Assembly: GCA_026261815.1 (NCBI GenBank)
Contig: JAMPIT010000059.1
Location: 13,998,001-14,062,000 of the forward strand
DNA from: Monarcha castaneiventris obscurior
Lineage: Eukaryota > Chordata > Aves > Passeriformes > Monarchidae
Length of the DNA stretch: 64,000 nt
Direction of reading: 5' to 3'
This document shows positions 36,166-49,940 of the stretch, piece by piece. Under the pieces are notes generated by a model. That model was not told the DNA's origin. It made no database searches and worked only from the letters and a program-made list of their open reading frames with translations. Each line of letters opens with the position of its first letter. Position 1 is the stretch's first letter. The position numbers and the translations under genes are program-made.

Positions 36166-39100
36166 CTGGCCTTGTCTCCAACAGCAGTGTCATTCACCAT
36201 CTTACACCTTGTGGCATGTAAACATAAGATGGATGGATATGTTACTTCCCCTTCAGGCAGGAATGTGGCACTCAGTTCCATGGCACTTTTAGTTTTGAAG
36301 TAGTGCATATTTATACTAAATAATGACATAAATGAACTCAGCTCCATAGGGTTAAGAGCAGGAGTGGCTTCACTTGCCACCAGTGAGTTTGCCCAAAACT
36401 TCCCAAGTAGCCTAACGCAGACTACTTGCTGTTTAACACCCTGGTGACAAAACACCTCATGACAGCAGAGCAACCTTTACAGTTTTTCATTTCTCAATTG
36501 CGTTTCTTAAACTTTGAAGTGCCATTTATTTTGATACCTGGTATTTTTCAGGCCATGCTTTTATTTGGTGGGAATAGCATTAACGTGTATTAAAGGCAGA
36601 AAAGCCTGAGGAAATGGTTGGAAGTTATTCCCAGAATGTAAATAATTTCCTAAATTTTGAGCTCTACAAGTCTGATGTGTTTTAAATGGCCTTTCGGAGA
36701 GCAAAATGAAACTCAGTGTGGCATTTAACCAACAGTTTACAGAGGTGCTAGTTATTCCACTTGGCTATATTTAGGAGTCCAGGAAACAACAATGACAAAA
36801 AAAATAGTGAAACACTCTTGCAAAAAAATTAAAGGAACAGTTTCAGCTATAAAACTGATGTCTGCAGCAAAAAACCACAGCTGCTAAATGTTACCAAATC
36901 ATAATAATTGTGACAGAGTTACATCCCGATCTTTCTTTAAGACATCTTCGCCCATGTGAAGGCCTCTTGATTTAAACAGGGCTCAGCAGCAGCAGGGAGG
37001 TTTGTGTTAGAGGATCCTGGTGAAATTGGACTGTTCATGTAAATCAAGGCTTATTTTTGCATTCCGAAGGGTGAAAAAGTCACATGAGGGGAGTGAGATG
37101 CAAGATGTGTGAAGAAACCTTTATACAGCAACTCCACGCTGGGGAAGTCTCAGCTGGATGCTGTGCCCCGCTTCGAACAAAAAAGCAGCTGACCACTGTG
37201 AGAGGGAGTCTTGGGGACTCCCCCGTGGCTTGGGGAGCATTGTCTGCAAGGAAACCTGCTTGTTTGCTCTGTGAAAAAGTGCAGGAGGCTAAAGAATGGA
37301 AGGATGAGTCCTCACATAAGTGAGAAGCAGACACAGGGACAGGAAAAGAAGTGACAAAAAACACATAGTTGAGGGATCACTACTAGCTTAATGAAACCCT
37401 GCTTAGTAAAGATGAAACAGTACAGTTAATGTGTTTTAACTGGACAAAATTAGTCCCTCTCCAGAAAAAAAAGTAGGTGAAGTACTTAAGCTGATATTTT
37501 GCACTCTGCCTTACGAAGTGATGTAACTTTTACCAATCTTTGAAATACTGATTGTGAATGAGTCAGTGTTTCTCAAGGGCTTTGGTCAGCTGTTCCCATT
37601 TACTGGTCTGGAATCTCACTTTTATCATCCAGTCTCACTGAGTTTCTCCTCGTGTTCAAAAGCGAAGTTAATGTCAATATACTGAGATAGTGTCACAGTA
37701 TCATCGAGGTTGGAAATGCACTGTGATAGATGCTACTCAAATACATGGGGAGACAGTTACTGCTTTTGCAGGTCTGCAGTTGAACTGTCTTCCTGCTTCA
37801 GTACGGTTCATTAGGGCTGTGATTTCTTGTCACAGCACTTTTACAACCCTAGTATAAATGCAGATTTATCATCAAAAGGGTGTTTTTTGCTGCAAGAAAG
37901 TGCTAGGGAGTATATTGATGCAAGTTTCCTTCCTTAATCTGCACTGTTGCCCAGGATAAGTGGCATTTCCACCACTTGAGCTCACCTATGCAATGAAGCT
38001 GCCTGTTAGCTGGTCAGCTCTTCCTCCTGCCAACCCAGCCTCAGTGCAGCTTTGTGAAGCCAAGAGGTGTTGCAGTCTAGAGGGCACCTGCTTGAAAAGG
38101 AGCATCAGCAGGCCAGCCAGACACAGACACTGTATTGTTAGGAAAGGGGGGAATTCATCTCACAGGGCTGGTCTCAACATCCTCCAGCCTTGCCAGAGGG
38201 AGAGCCTGGCAAGGACTGTGTTAAAGAGTGGGTCGACATTTAGCTCTCCTGCTTCTCCTTTACGAGTTTCACCGCCGTCCAGTGACGATTGCTCAATGGG
38301 CAGAGCAGCCCCTTTGCTCTGCTCTTGGGCAGGTAGGAAGCCATTCCATAAGCAAGCACCCTCTTTTGCCTGCCCTCCCTCCCACCCCCAGCCCCTTGCC
38401 ATGAGCTGGTCGGCTGCAGTGGTCGGAGGCATCCTTAATGAGGTCCCTAGCTGCTCGCTGGGCTGATTTGGTTGTAGTTTTTAATAATGCGAGGTTATTT
38501 TGTTAGCGGCTTTACTTTCCAAGTCTTTTCCCCCTTCCAGCACCCCTAGGTACAGCTCTACTGGATCAGTTACCATCTGCTCCAGTGTTTGCATTTAGCC
38601 TGCAGGGCCTGTGATCTCAGAAATATTTCCTGTAAATGGGATCTCTCATGCCAGGCCTGTCACACAATAGATATATAATTGGATAAAACCTAAACTGAAA
38701 ACAACAAACAAAAAGAAGAAAACTACATGTTGTGCCATACACAGCACGTGAGACAGTCCAAAATGGATACGCTTCTTGTTTATGTCTAAGCTGCTCTCAT
38801 ATGTCTTTTTTATTCCCTTTTGCTGTTTAACAAAATCAAATTAATGTAATAATTAAATTCCATGCTGCATTTTTTCCCCACTTTACTCTGGAGCAGCTTG
38901 CAATGTGCGAGCAGAACAGCAGTAGTGCCACAGAAAATGCAGTTGCTAGGTTTTAAGTCTTGATCCTGGTGTTGGATACCAAGTGGTGTCCACACTGAGG
39001 TCACAAATCCTTCTCCTCCATGGTTTGGCCGCATGCAGCATTTCTTGTTGGTTGGGAGGCAGGATGATGCACAGCCTGGGAACAAGGCTGGGCTTTGGGG

Positions 39101-42100
39101 GAAAGAGTGGGCAAACCCCAGGCAGCCAGTCCCCTGGTCACTGAGAGCAAGGGTGAAGATGGTATCACTGATCCTTGCAAAGGAGAAAGAAATGCAAAAT
39201 TTCCTTGAATTCTTTAAACCCATTTTGAAGGCCTCCTGAGGAGGGATACAAGTATGTGTAAGATGCATGCTACCCTCTGGGACAGCTTGCCTTTTGGATT
39301 TGCCAACCTTTCTGCAAGAAGATGAAGATGATAAAAAACATCTGATGCAATGGATCCACACCTGAACTAAAAAAACCCTGACTGATGGTATAAATCAGAA
39401 ATTGTTCACTGTGATTTTCCCCTTGCTCATACTGTGAATTTTCTTCATCACTGCTGCCAGACAAAACTGTGTGAGTTGTATTTGTACTGTTGTTCTGGTA
39501 GTAATGAGCTTACAAATACCTCTTCTGTTTTGTTGGAGGGACTGCAAATGCTCTGCTCTAGTCATAGCTTGCAAAAGCTGCTCGGAAGTGCACTGCAGAA
39601 CATCAAAAAAAGAATTGAATTCAGCTTCAGTCAAGACCAGTAATTGGTTTTCATACAAAAAAAAAAAAAATCCCCAACCAAAAGCTGTTCATCTGTCTCT
39701 GGAAGATAAAAAAAAGCCCAGAGTTTGGATTTGATTGCTCTCCCCCTAAAGTAATAACAGTAATCCTAATAAACGGGCAGATTTATAAATTTTCACCAAC
39801 AGACAGTGCCACGATGTTATACTAACTTTGGTTTATTCATGACAAATGTAGTCTAAAGCACCAGGAATATAAACCTTGAATCCTTTTTAATTCCAGCATA
39901 AAAGGATTAGTTTATCAATATAGCTTATCTCATAGTGCTGTTCCTTTTTTATGAACCCACAAAACATGTGTTTTGTCTTCTTTTCTGCTTTTTTTAAAAA
40001 CATAGCCAGCAATTTCTAAATCAAGAATACAGTCCTCGTGCTAGTGCCATTTTTGGCAATAGGCTGTTTTATTGATTTCCACAATGCTGGCATTTCATCA
40101 ATAACGGTAAAATACAGGCCCATAAATTCACCCTTCCCAAAAGAAAGTGGCCTGATCTTTCTTAGCAGCTTCCATTTCCCTTTGAGTTGAACTGTAGGTT
40201 TAGTGGTTCAGGAAAAAAATCAGGTTCGATGAGCCTTAAAGAAACAAATAAACCAAGCCAGAAGCAATCAAAAGTACATGAGAGTTCATAAAAAGTGAGC
40301 CTTGGTTTCTTTGTCTAGAAGATTAACACTTCCTCAGGAGGGCTGTAATAGGATTGAGCCTTCCCCGTGGTACTTCAAAGACATGTGCTCCTGAAGACTT
40401 TTACTGAGTAACTTACAGTATTGTTGGAAGCTTTGCCTCTGCTTTCCTTCTGGTTTCTTTCAATAGTTCGAGGAAGATCTGGACTGAGGATCATGTTACT
40501 CCTCCTTATTTTTATCCCCCAAACATTTTCCCTCTTCTGTATGCAGTTTTTTTTATCCTTAAAGAAAAAAAAATAATCTAAGTTGTGTAACAGTTGGAGA
40601 TTTTAAAACATAAATATCCATCTCCTTTGTGTTACTACTTCAGTACTGTCATATGTCATATTTTTGCATTTAATGCTGTATAGTGAAATACTTTTCTTTC
40701 TTTTAATTCAAAGAGACCCAGAGCGTGTATTTTTGTTACATTCGCAGCACTGTTCTTTCTCCAGGAGAACACGCTGTAAGCTTTGATTTACCAGGCACTT
40801 TGTACAGAGTAATGAGTTCAGCTCTTGGTGTTCATCTGTGGCTCTAATCTGCTATCTCCTTTTTTCCATACTTGAGCTCTTTTCCCCACACTGGTTCAGA
40901 TGGTTCAGCTGCTTTCCCTGGTAGTGGAAACCTTGAATTCCATCAGACTGGAGGCAGAGAAAACCACTCCCTGGGTAAATGTTAACTGCTGGCCTGGAGA
41001 CGGCTACTGCTCTGTGCTTAGAGGAAAGAAAGGAGCTGTGTTAGGTCAGAGAAGCTGGTCCTGTGCATGGGTAGGGATGCTCTGCTGGTTTGTCTCCATA
41101 GCTAAGAGGTCCTACCTCCTTGGGTTGGGCTACTTTGAAAAGTGAGGTTGTGGTGACCCAGCAAGTTCTCTGGCTGCAGGGCTACGCAGTGCCGAGCTGG
41201 GCTCTCTGGTTCTCACTTTGGGTCATACAGAGACATGCAGAGAGAGCCCTTGTCCTGCTCAAATGCTTGCAATTGCTGTTTCTGGATCAGACCATGAGTT
41301 GATGTGCCTTAAGTAAGGCAGGGAGCAGAGAATCAGGCCCAGGTATGTGCAGTCTTTGGCCAGTTGGCTGAATCAAAGGATGAAACTCCCTCTCGATGCC
41401 TCTAGGAGACAGGGAGAGAATCAGAAAGTCCACAAGCATCATGATAATTTAGTTCTTGTTCTTTCTATGACAAGTTTTGCTCTTGTACTGATTGAAATGA
41501 ATGGGATTAGACAGGGAACACCATTTATGATTTAATTTCTCACTTCAAATGTGCTGTCAACCTCAGTAATTCTATTGCCAGGATTTCTCATAAAGCATCT
41601 TGGTATGCTAGTTAATACATTTAAATCTACTTAAAAAGCCTCTCTCTCTCAGGAGCAAATGGAGCCCTGCTTAACATTCCTTATTAGCTTTCTTAGGGGG
41701 AAAAAAACAGTTGTCCTTGCTATATTGGCTGGCAAAGGGAGTTGCATTCTTACTCCATGTACTTTACTAATTTGTAACCTTTCACTCTAACTAGCATGTT
41801 TCCATGTTCTAGAGATTGAGTTTAGTATCAGCCTTGACTAATAATGCAGTGCAGCAGCTCAATTTCGATGACCACAAATAAGCAAGCAAAAGTTGTAGAC
41901 TAATTCTGGTAGTCAGACGTACCCAAACAGAAGTTTCCTGCCCAAATTCATGTAAACCCCAATGAAGCAGTCCCCTCTGGGCAGCCTCTGGGCCTGCTTG
42001 TCACCTAAGCCATTACCAGGAAACATCAAACAAGCCATGGAAAGTCCCCTTTGCTGGCACTTCTCGCATTACTAAGCAGCACACAGGGGCTCCAGCTACA

Positions 42101-45100
42101 GGATGAATAATCCCAAAGTTTCCCAGTATGGCTGCAGGGTGGTGGGACTTGTCACTGGGAGGGTGCTGAGGGCTTTTTGGAGCAACTAAGTGGGGTGGAA
42201 CACTCTTCTTGTCCTCCCCCAAGGGGGAAGGGGTGGTGGGTACGGGGGGTGGCCCAGTGCTGCAGCTGGTGACGTTGTGCAGGTGTGACCCAGCGTGCAG
42301 CTACGGCCCGTGCCACGGAGGGGGAACGGACGGTGTGTCACTGACTTCTTTTATGTCAGGAATGGGCTCCTGGTTTATTGCAGTCCTGTAAATTCTGCCT
42401 CTGCTTGCTGTAAATTAACCGTCGTATTAAGTGCAAAGTCCAGAAATAAAAGGACATAAATAGTTGCATTTGAAAGCTGTATCATCGTCTGTAGATGTTT
42501 AAGTGGGGATTTTATCCGTTAGATTAGAAGTACCACTTATCTCATCCTTCTGGATATTTTCACTACCCTTCTAACTTGGAGATAAATATCCCTTAATGGT
42601 TTTTTTATGTGTTTTATTTCTTTTTCCATGATGATCAGATCAGTTCTGACTGAAAATGAAGCCAATTATCAAGAACAATAAATAAAAAAGTGCGTGTTGC
42701 TCCTTCTGCACTGAAAGAAAGAACAGTAAGTTGAGACAAAACAGATTTGGTTGCCAAGTCCAAGTACCAAAGGCAGCAAGGAGAACTCGGGCCCCATCCT
42801 AATTAAAGAGATCTAAACACAATGAAAACATATTGTACTGATGTCATATGTTAAAATATTTATAATTGCACAAAAAGGAATTGCAGCCTATTGAAAACAT
42901 TTACAGAACCCTCCATTTCTGTGAGCTAAAGAGAAGAGGGACTAAAAGGAACTGGTTTTGCTCAGCTGTGAAAGTTTTGCTCTTCAGGTTTTTCCTGTGA
43001 GGTCCAACATTACCTTGCTACTTCTCCTTATCAGTCACTAAGATAAGCGAAGAGCACTGCTGACATGGTATCTGAAGACAGGAGATGGTATCTGTCAGGA
43101 ATTGCTGTTTCCCTTGGGCATTGCATTGCAGTTGGCTCTGCTGGAATAATTTCAGCTGCCGGGAAGCTGCCTGTAACACAGGGGCCCTTCATATCGATCC
43201 AGCATGGCAGGTCAGGTGTGGGAGGGCCAGGGGCTCCCCAAAGGAGAGAGGGTGGTGGAGGAGAGCAAGGCAGGCACTCTCCCCACATGCATTCACCAGA
43301 CTCAAGATTTGGCAGAAAGACATGCCTTTGCCTGCTTGCCACAGGGAAGTAGCGGGGGGAAACTTACGTGTAGGAAATCACGGTCCCTTTCAGCAAAACC
43401 AGAGAAGCAATAGGAAAAGCCCCAGCCACGTGTCTAAATATCTTGAAAATGCTGGGAATTCAGGCTGAACCAGTTTTCTGTAGCTGTGTGTGGCAGGGGT
43501 GGTGGGCAGAAGCCGCCTGAGATGCTTTGGAGTCCGCTGTCTAAAGGTGAATCCACCTGAGTGCGTTGTGTGAACGAGATTCCCCTGTATATGTTCCCAC
43601 AGAAGCCTATTGCAGATGTGCTCACTTAAATACTTTCTGTAGTATAAAAATAGGCTTTTGGCTGCACATCATGTACTCATTGGAGAAGGAACTTTTCAAC
43701 TGTGGCTTAATTTAATATCTTCCTTGTTTGTGTTTATGTTCCTTGATATTGATTTCCATGTTTTTCTTCCGCAAATACTGGTGAGATCCTTTTAGAAGTA
43801 AATAATGCAAGCATCTTTCTAAGTTTCTCTAGCATTAAAGAGCTTTATGGCAACATATGGACGTATTGAGGCTTCTTACTAACATATCAAAGAGGAGCAT
43901 TTATTAGTTAATGGTTTTATTAGGAATTCATGTTGCACCAGAAAGGTGATTGGAACTTGAATTATTTAAAGCATCATTTTAAGGAAATAAGAGTATTTTT
44001 GTTTAGCCAGTTAATGTCTACCTATGGTATTTAATATGAAATGAAAAACCATCTTGTCAATCATACAAAAGAGGAAAAATGTCTCTACCTCTCTGGAATT
44101 ATTAATGAGCCAAGAAATGCAATTCCATTTCTGTATGACTGTGCTGTAGTTGGAAAAATTGACACTTTTTGTCAGAGAGAGATTGATAGCTCTGCAGGGG
44201 TTCAGGAAAGAACAAAAGCAGGTTAGTGGGGGAGTGCTAAAAAGGACATGTATGAGGAAAGATGCCTGTTGTTTTTCTAAGTGGCTGTGGGTCGTGGTGA
44301 GGGGATGCAGACAACCCTACACTTGACCAGGGTTACTCACTAAGGGCAGCTTGAAGGTTAAGTCAATTCCAGGCCAAAAACTATGTCTGTGGGTGATTGT
44401 GGGGCTGTCCTCAAGGTAACACACTTGCTGGGGAGCGGAGACAGTGGCTGGAGCATGGTGCCACACAAAGATGGCTGCATGGCTTTCCAGTGGTGTGGAG
44501 GCAGTTCAGCTATGGGTGGCTGGAGACACTGACTCTTGGTAAGCACAACTCACACGATGAGGGCTGACAGTGAGAGCACAGCAGGGCCAGAATGACATTG
44601 AAAAAGCCAAAATTTAGCTTAAGTGCCAAGGAAATCTTGCTACATAGAGGGCTTTGAGCATTTAGTGTTGCCTCCTCAGGGTGAAAGGTGGCAAACGGTT
44701 TGCAAAACATGAATGTAGATTGCTCTCCTAAAGCCAGACCAAAAAAGTGGTGACCCCAAAAAGGGGTGGATGATGGCTTAAGCCTCTGAAGTAGACTCTC
44801 TCTACCCCTCACAGCAGTGGTTCCATGGCCACATTACCCCAGTCTAAGCAGCACCTGACCCTTTCATGGTCAGAAGCAGACAGAAGATTTGGGGATTACT
44901 TGATGGCTTTTCTCTTTTTCTCTCGAAACAGCGCACAGCCAGAGCCGTGTGATGGCTTGTTTCTCAGTGCTTCCTGACCCGGGTTTTCTGTCCGTGCTCC
45001 TGACAGGGTGGTGCTGGTGCCTGCTTTCCAGGAGGCCAGCCCAGGGCCCCAGCACGGCTCTTGGCTGGAGTAACGTGGCTGCTTGCCCTGCCCATTGAAG

Positions 45101-48100
45101 CAGACCTTAGCTTGCCCTTCTGCTGCAGAAGTCCCGGGCTCTGTTCTCTATTTACTCCTACAACAACTCAATTAGTTTGATGGAAATGAGATGTCAAAAT
45201 GCCCCAGGCTTCAGCGACTTACCCAACGTCACTCAGAAAGCTTTGGCAGGGCGGCTGCCTCCTGAATTCTACGTGCCCTCCAGCAATCGGCCATTTCTCC
45301 TCCTCACCTTTGGAGACAGCTCAGGCGAGTGGAAGTCTGAGGCATTCAAAGGACAATTTAAAAAAATCGCTTGTTTATTTAACTTTCTAACAATTTAATC
45401 AACATCCTATTATTCTAAGGAAGTTTAGATACGGCTCCATTTTTTTTTTCTCTTCCTTAATTCAGCTTGACATATGCACTCCTGGGGTCAGTCCTATTAC
45501 ACAAAGCTTCAGCCTTGGCAAGATAAATCTAGACTAACAGAGAATAAACGTATTTATATGCTTTGTTTAATAGTGTACAGACATATTTCTACAATTCAGT
45601 GTTCGGCAATTAAGGCTCACTATAAACGTAATTTGACTATAGGGCGAAACCCCCCTCACTTACCTTCAAATACTGCACGTGAGACCTGCCTAGCTGACAG
45701 ATTACAGAGCAGGTTTTAAAGTGGACATGAAAAGAATGCCAAATTCAGCTTTCCTGGCAATAATTGCCATGGAAAGAAGCTGGATTAGAGCAGCTGGAAT
45801 AAAAAGTCAAGCACGAAAAGAAAAATGCTAATTACCGGTTTCTCTAATCATGTAAAATGAATGTTTTATGACATTTTAATATGATGCTTTTAGCCTTTCC
45901 TACTTTGTCAGTGCCAGCATCCTCTGAGCAGCTCATGGATGCTATAATTATGTGCTCTAAGCGATCAGCTGCATTGTGCCTTACCTGGCTGATTCAAGCT
46001 GAGCTGGAGACATCATAATCTGACTCAGTACTGTACCAACCTCCACTCACTGGGAGGCAGAAATGAGGACACCAAAACAGAACCTCCTAGCATGTACTGT
46101 AAGCTTTTGGAAGGGGATTTTTAATGGAAATTGAGGCTTGGGATCTATAGACAAGCTTTGCATCTGAGCTGTTTCAACTTGATAAGGTATCTGAATGCAG
46201 GCGCTTGATATAGCTCATTAAAGATTTTTGGGCTAGTCATAATGTCTGGATTTAAATTTAGACTTCCACAAAGTTTAGGAGCAATAGGATCCCAGTTTTA
46301 GGGCCAACCCTGCCCCTTTGGTAAGATGAAAACTCTTTAGATACTTCTAAAATTAAATTTGCCTGCTGTCAGCCCCTAACTGGTTTTGAGAGGATTGATC
46401 ATAGATTTATATTTGAAAAGGGTGCACTCATCTACCCTTTCCTTTTCTTAAGGCCTAAAATTTTCCTAAGGTCAGCATTAATTCTCTATTGACACCTAAT
46501 TTAGGTGGTGAGATTGGCTTATTTACAGGCTGACTTGGGGGTGCTACTGTTGAAATTAAATCTGCACTTTAATTTCCCTCTTAATCTATTTCTTCATCAG
46601 ACAATCATTATTTCTCAACAATACTCTGTAGGAGGAGAAGGCTTTTGTTTCTATTTTAGCATTGCACCTCAGAGGTGCAGGATTTAGACTTAATGCATCT
46701 CAGCGACTTGCTCATTTCCTGTATTTATTCAGGTATATGATTCTTAATAGTATAGGAAAGTAAGGGGAAAATATTCTGATTTTAAGTGGATGGTGCAGAC
46801 TGTATGCAACTGTTTTTCACCCTACCCCCATCAGGACGTGAAACAGCTGGTATGTCTCTCCAGAGACTAATGTGCTGTCTCTAGCTCCATTTTGCCTTCA
46901 TAAGCCTCAGGCATTACTCTATAAGTGCACTCCAGGAATTAAATTAATTTACAAGCTGAGGAATACGCTGTTTCTCCTTACTTACAGGTCTCAGATTGGA
47001 CTGCTGCTGTATGGTTGGGAAGATAATGTGCACACTGCTGTTGAGACTAACTATCATCTTCCCAGGGCAGTCATCACGTTGGGCAGAGCAAAGGCAGTCC
47101 TGCAGCCTGCACCCCGTCTGCCCATGTCGTGTCTGCTCCCAGTACTGTTAGCTCACTAGTGAGGTTATCAGGAGATAGTTCAGATAAGCTGTGCCTCCCC
47201 TTGTCTTAGCCTTTATCCCTACCATGCACAAGTTTCTTGATTAAACAGTTTGGTTCTTCTAAATCATATCCATACATACTTAAAACCAAGTAATTTTAAA
47301 CTGTCTCCCTGGAAGATGATTATTTCTGTGACCTGGCTTGTGTTTTCCTGGATAGAAAATGCAGTCAGTGTCTGTCTTTGAACCAGTTCAAGTTCCAACC
47401 CTGAATATGCACTAGCTGGCCATAACCAGCCAATGAGAGCAATCTATGCTTTTTTGTTCGTGTCAGTAGTAGCCTTGTTGTTTGTAATTGCTGCAGTGGA
47501 GCAGTGTTTTCTCTTTCTCCCCCTTTGCCCAAGCCTCCATTGCCAGGGTGTGTGTTTCGGTGTGCTGCTGCAGTGCTTCATTCCTGATGTCCCTGGCATC
47601 CTTGTCTGCCTTCCTGCACTGAGCTCCATCAACATATGCATTTAGTGCCCACCCTCGTTAGCACTGAAATAAACCAGGACTTTTCTCCCGCCTTCAGCTG
47701 GGATGGGATTCGGCTGCGCTGTGAGACCAAGATAAAATCTGGTCTTCAAAGCTCTCCCGAGGGTCTGCACAATAGAGTCATTGGAAAGTAGGGAAGTATC
47801 TTGCTTCATACTGTATTATTCTATTAAAATAAGATTTTTGACACAATTGGGCCCTTATGTTTCTAAGTGCTGGGTACCTTTAATCTGGCTGGCATCCCCT
47901 CTTGGCGGGCTCAGCTGTCCTCCGATTGCTTTCCATCACGCCGCCAGCCCAGCAACTTGTGTAATCAATCGAATGTTGTGCATCCAAAGTTTGTTTTTCT
48001 GTTTCTATGTTTGTTGCTAGGGACATTTGCTATACCTTGCCTCACGCCCCTCCCAGTGAAACGCCAGTCACAGACGTGCTGTGGGTTGTAAAGCAAAGCT

Positions 48101-49360
48101 GCACACCTACAGAGAGCGAGGGCACCCGGCCCTGCTGCGCGCCGCTGCTGGGAACCCAGCGGTCAAACAGCAGCATGCGAATTAAAAAAGCAATTTTTAA
48201 ACTGCTGCAGAGCATAATTCATGTCATGGTGTAGGAATGCTGAAGGCTTTTTGATCTTTGTCGTCTTGGACCTAAAGGTGAAGGGCTTTTTTTCGGGGAG
48301 GGTAGTTTCTTCAATCCCCTGAGAAAAGGTAACTATAACAATAAGGGAGCAGATGTGTGGGAGTAAATGCAGCTGTAACTGAATCCAGACGCTCTTCTGT
48401 ATGTAGGGACATGAAGGGAATGTTCCAATAAAATTCACGTAATAAAAATCTGAGCCCCCCTTTTTTTTTGCTTAAACTTGGATTCACATGTGTAGAATTC
48501 CTGTGGACTTTGATGTGGATTGACATTAGCACCATACAAAACCGGGCTGGGAGAAAGATTTTTAACAGGCATGGGGTACTGGAAGGTAAATGATCTATGG
48601 AGACCTGCAAATTTTAATAGAAAAACACTTTCCCAATTAAAAAGAGTTTAGCAAACCAGATATTTAAGTGATGCAATCACCCTAGTAGGATGAACTAGCT
48701 GGTCTAGTAGAGTTCCTCACACTTTCTGGAAGCAGGACTGCCTTCTGTCTCACCTGTTTTTGTGCCACCCTGAGAGACATGCAGAAGCAGTTCAGCTCCC
48801 GGGGGAAGGAGAGCGGAGGGAGGGGGAGCTGTGGTCGCTGGCTGGAGGTGCCTCCCCCCAGCGCAGGGAGCGGAGCTGCTGCCAGCGGCTGCAGGAGGTG
48901 AGCAGTGCTCTGCCGAAGGTAAAGGCTCCCTGTTTGCAGCTGCTCCCTGCTCACTCTCCTCTGAACTCCAAGTTTAAACTCAGCTAAATGAAGTTTCTCG
49001 TGGTTGTTGCTGCCCTCTGACACTTGCCGTCCCTTCACCTTTCTTTGAGTTGCCCAGGTTCACGACCAGCCGGGTGAGCAGCTCTCTTTTTTCTAAGCGA
49101 AAGGAATGGGCAGAGCGGCAGGGTAAGCCATCCACTCCTCCTTGTTTTCCTGTAGTTCAGATAGCTCTGTGCTGAATTAATTTTTTACCAGACAACTTAC
49201 ATTGCACAGTAGTGTATTTTGTTCTTGCCCTGTGCATGCTTCCGAACGCAGGCAGTACCAGACATTTCAGCGCGGCCAAAAGCGCCTTCCATCTGCCTCA
49301 CAGCAGCTGAAATCCTCTTTGTGTACAAAAACAATTTCATTGAATGCGCACCAACCACGT
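36166..49360 (+). other. BCL2: BCL2 large intron, segment 3
   Basis: About 13.2 kb of intron. Visible items are A-runs (about 39657-39671), a G-quadruplex motif at 42223-42249, AT-rich repeat-free stretches (for example 45780-46020) and GC-richer patches near 48030-48180 and 48780-48960. The longest open frame (37960-38466, 168 codons) has no recognisable domain. I see no exon, RNA gene or confident repeat family. Confidence 0.7.
42223..42249 (+). other. Intronic G-quadruplex motif
   Basis: Four G-tracts (42223-27, 42230-33, 42238-40, 42244-49) with loops of 2, 4 and 3 bases meet the strict quadruplex pattern. It lies in a small GC-rich patch (about 42200-42330). Confidence 0.75.
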
Positions 49361-49720
49361 TTGCGCTGGGGATGCGGCGGGAACACTGTGTCGTTGTCGC
49401 GGCGGGACATCTGTAGAGCCTCGTTCTTCCTTCACGTGATGCTGTTCCCCGTGCCCCCTGCATCCATCCACCCACCTCCCTCCCTCGCTGGGCAGGGCAG
49501 GGCAGGGCAGGGCAGGGCAGGGCAGGGCAGGGCAGGGCAGCAGCCTCGCACCGCACAGCTTCGCTGGCTGCTCCTGATTAGCCTGCTCGGCCATTGCTCT
49601 CCACATGTGGGCTTGTGATGGTGCCAGCGGCCGCAGATTGTCTGCAGGGCACAGCACCAGTCGGGCAGGCAGGGCTGGGAGCGCTTGCTGAGATGCTGGG
49701 TACCCATATAAGGCTCTTCT
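49361..49720 (+). promoter_or_regulatory. GC-rich intronic islet containing a (GGGCA)n array
   Basis: A local rise in GC and CpG (for example GGGGATGCGGCGGG and TCGTTGTCGCGGCGGG near 49368-49408), followed by the pentanucleotide array and a further CpG cluster (GCCAGCGGCCGCAG near 49623). It stands out from the AT-rich intron. It could be an intronic regulatory element or cryptic promoter; composition is the only evidence. Confidence 0.35.
49490..49540 (+). repeat. (GGGCA)n pentanucleotide microsatellite, about 10 copies
   Basis: Ten uninterrupted GGCAG/GGGCA units run from 49490 to 49540. Each contributes a GGG tract with a two-base CA loop, so any four adjacent units satisfy the intramolecular G-quadruplex pattern and the whole array could form two. 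Likely length-polymorphic. Confidence 0.95.
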
Positions 49721-49885
49721 GTGAGTCTCACTCTGACACAAGACTATTTAGTTAGTCCAAACTCCATCAAGCATCAGTTTGCGTAACAATTTATCAGAGG
49801 AGTGTTTGATGATTGCTACATGAAAAAATGGTGAGCTCTCTGAGGCACTGGCTTTTTGTAGCTCTTCTGAGAGAGGTATTATTAT

Positions 49886-49940
49886 GAGGAGAAGGAGGAG
49901 GATGGGGAGGAGGAGGGGGAGGAGGATGAGGAGGAGGATG
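49886..49940 (+). repeat. GGA-rich polypurine tract
   Basis: About 55 bp of GAG/GGA triplets interrupted by three T residues. It is a homopurine tract with G2-G5 runs, able in principle to form triplex or two-tier quadruplex structures. Confidence 0.9.

Noticed and set aside
37690..37720. Possible CR1 scrap (CACAGTATCATCGAGGTTGG)
   Set aside because: It resembles the CR1 3' end in inverted orientation, but only about 25 bp match and the flanks do not. Too short to call.
37960..38466. 168-codon open frame on the plus strand
   Set aside because: The composition is unremarkable, no domain is seen and no exon-like borders coincide with its ends.
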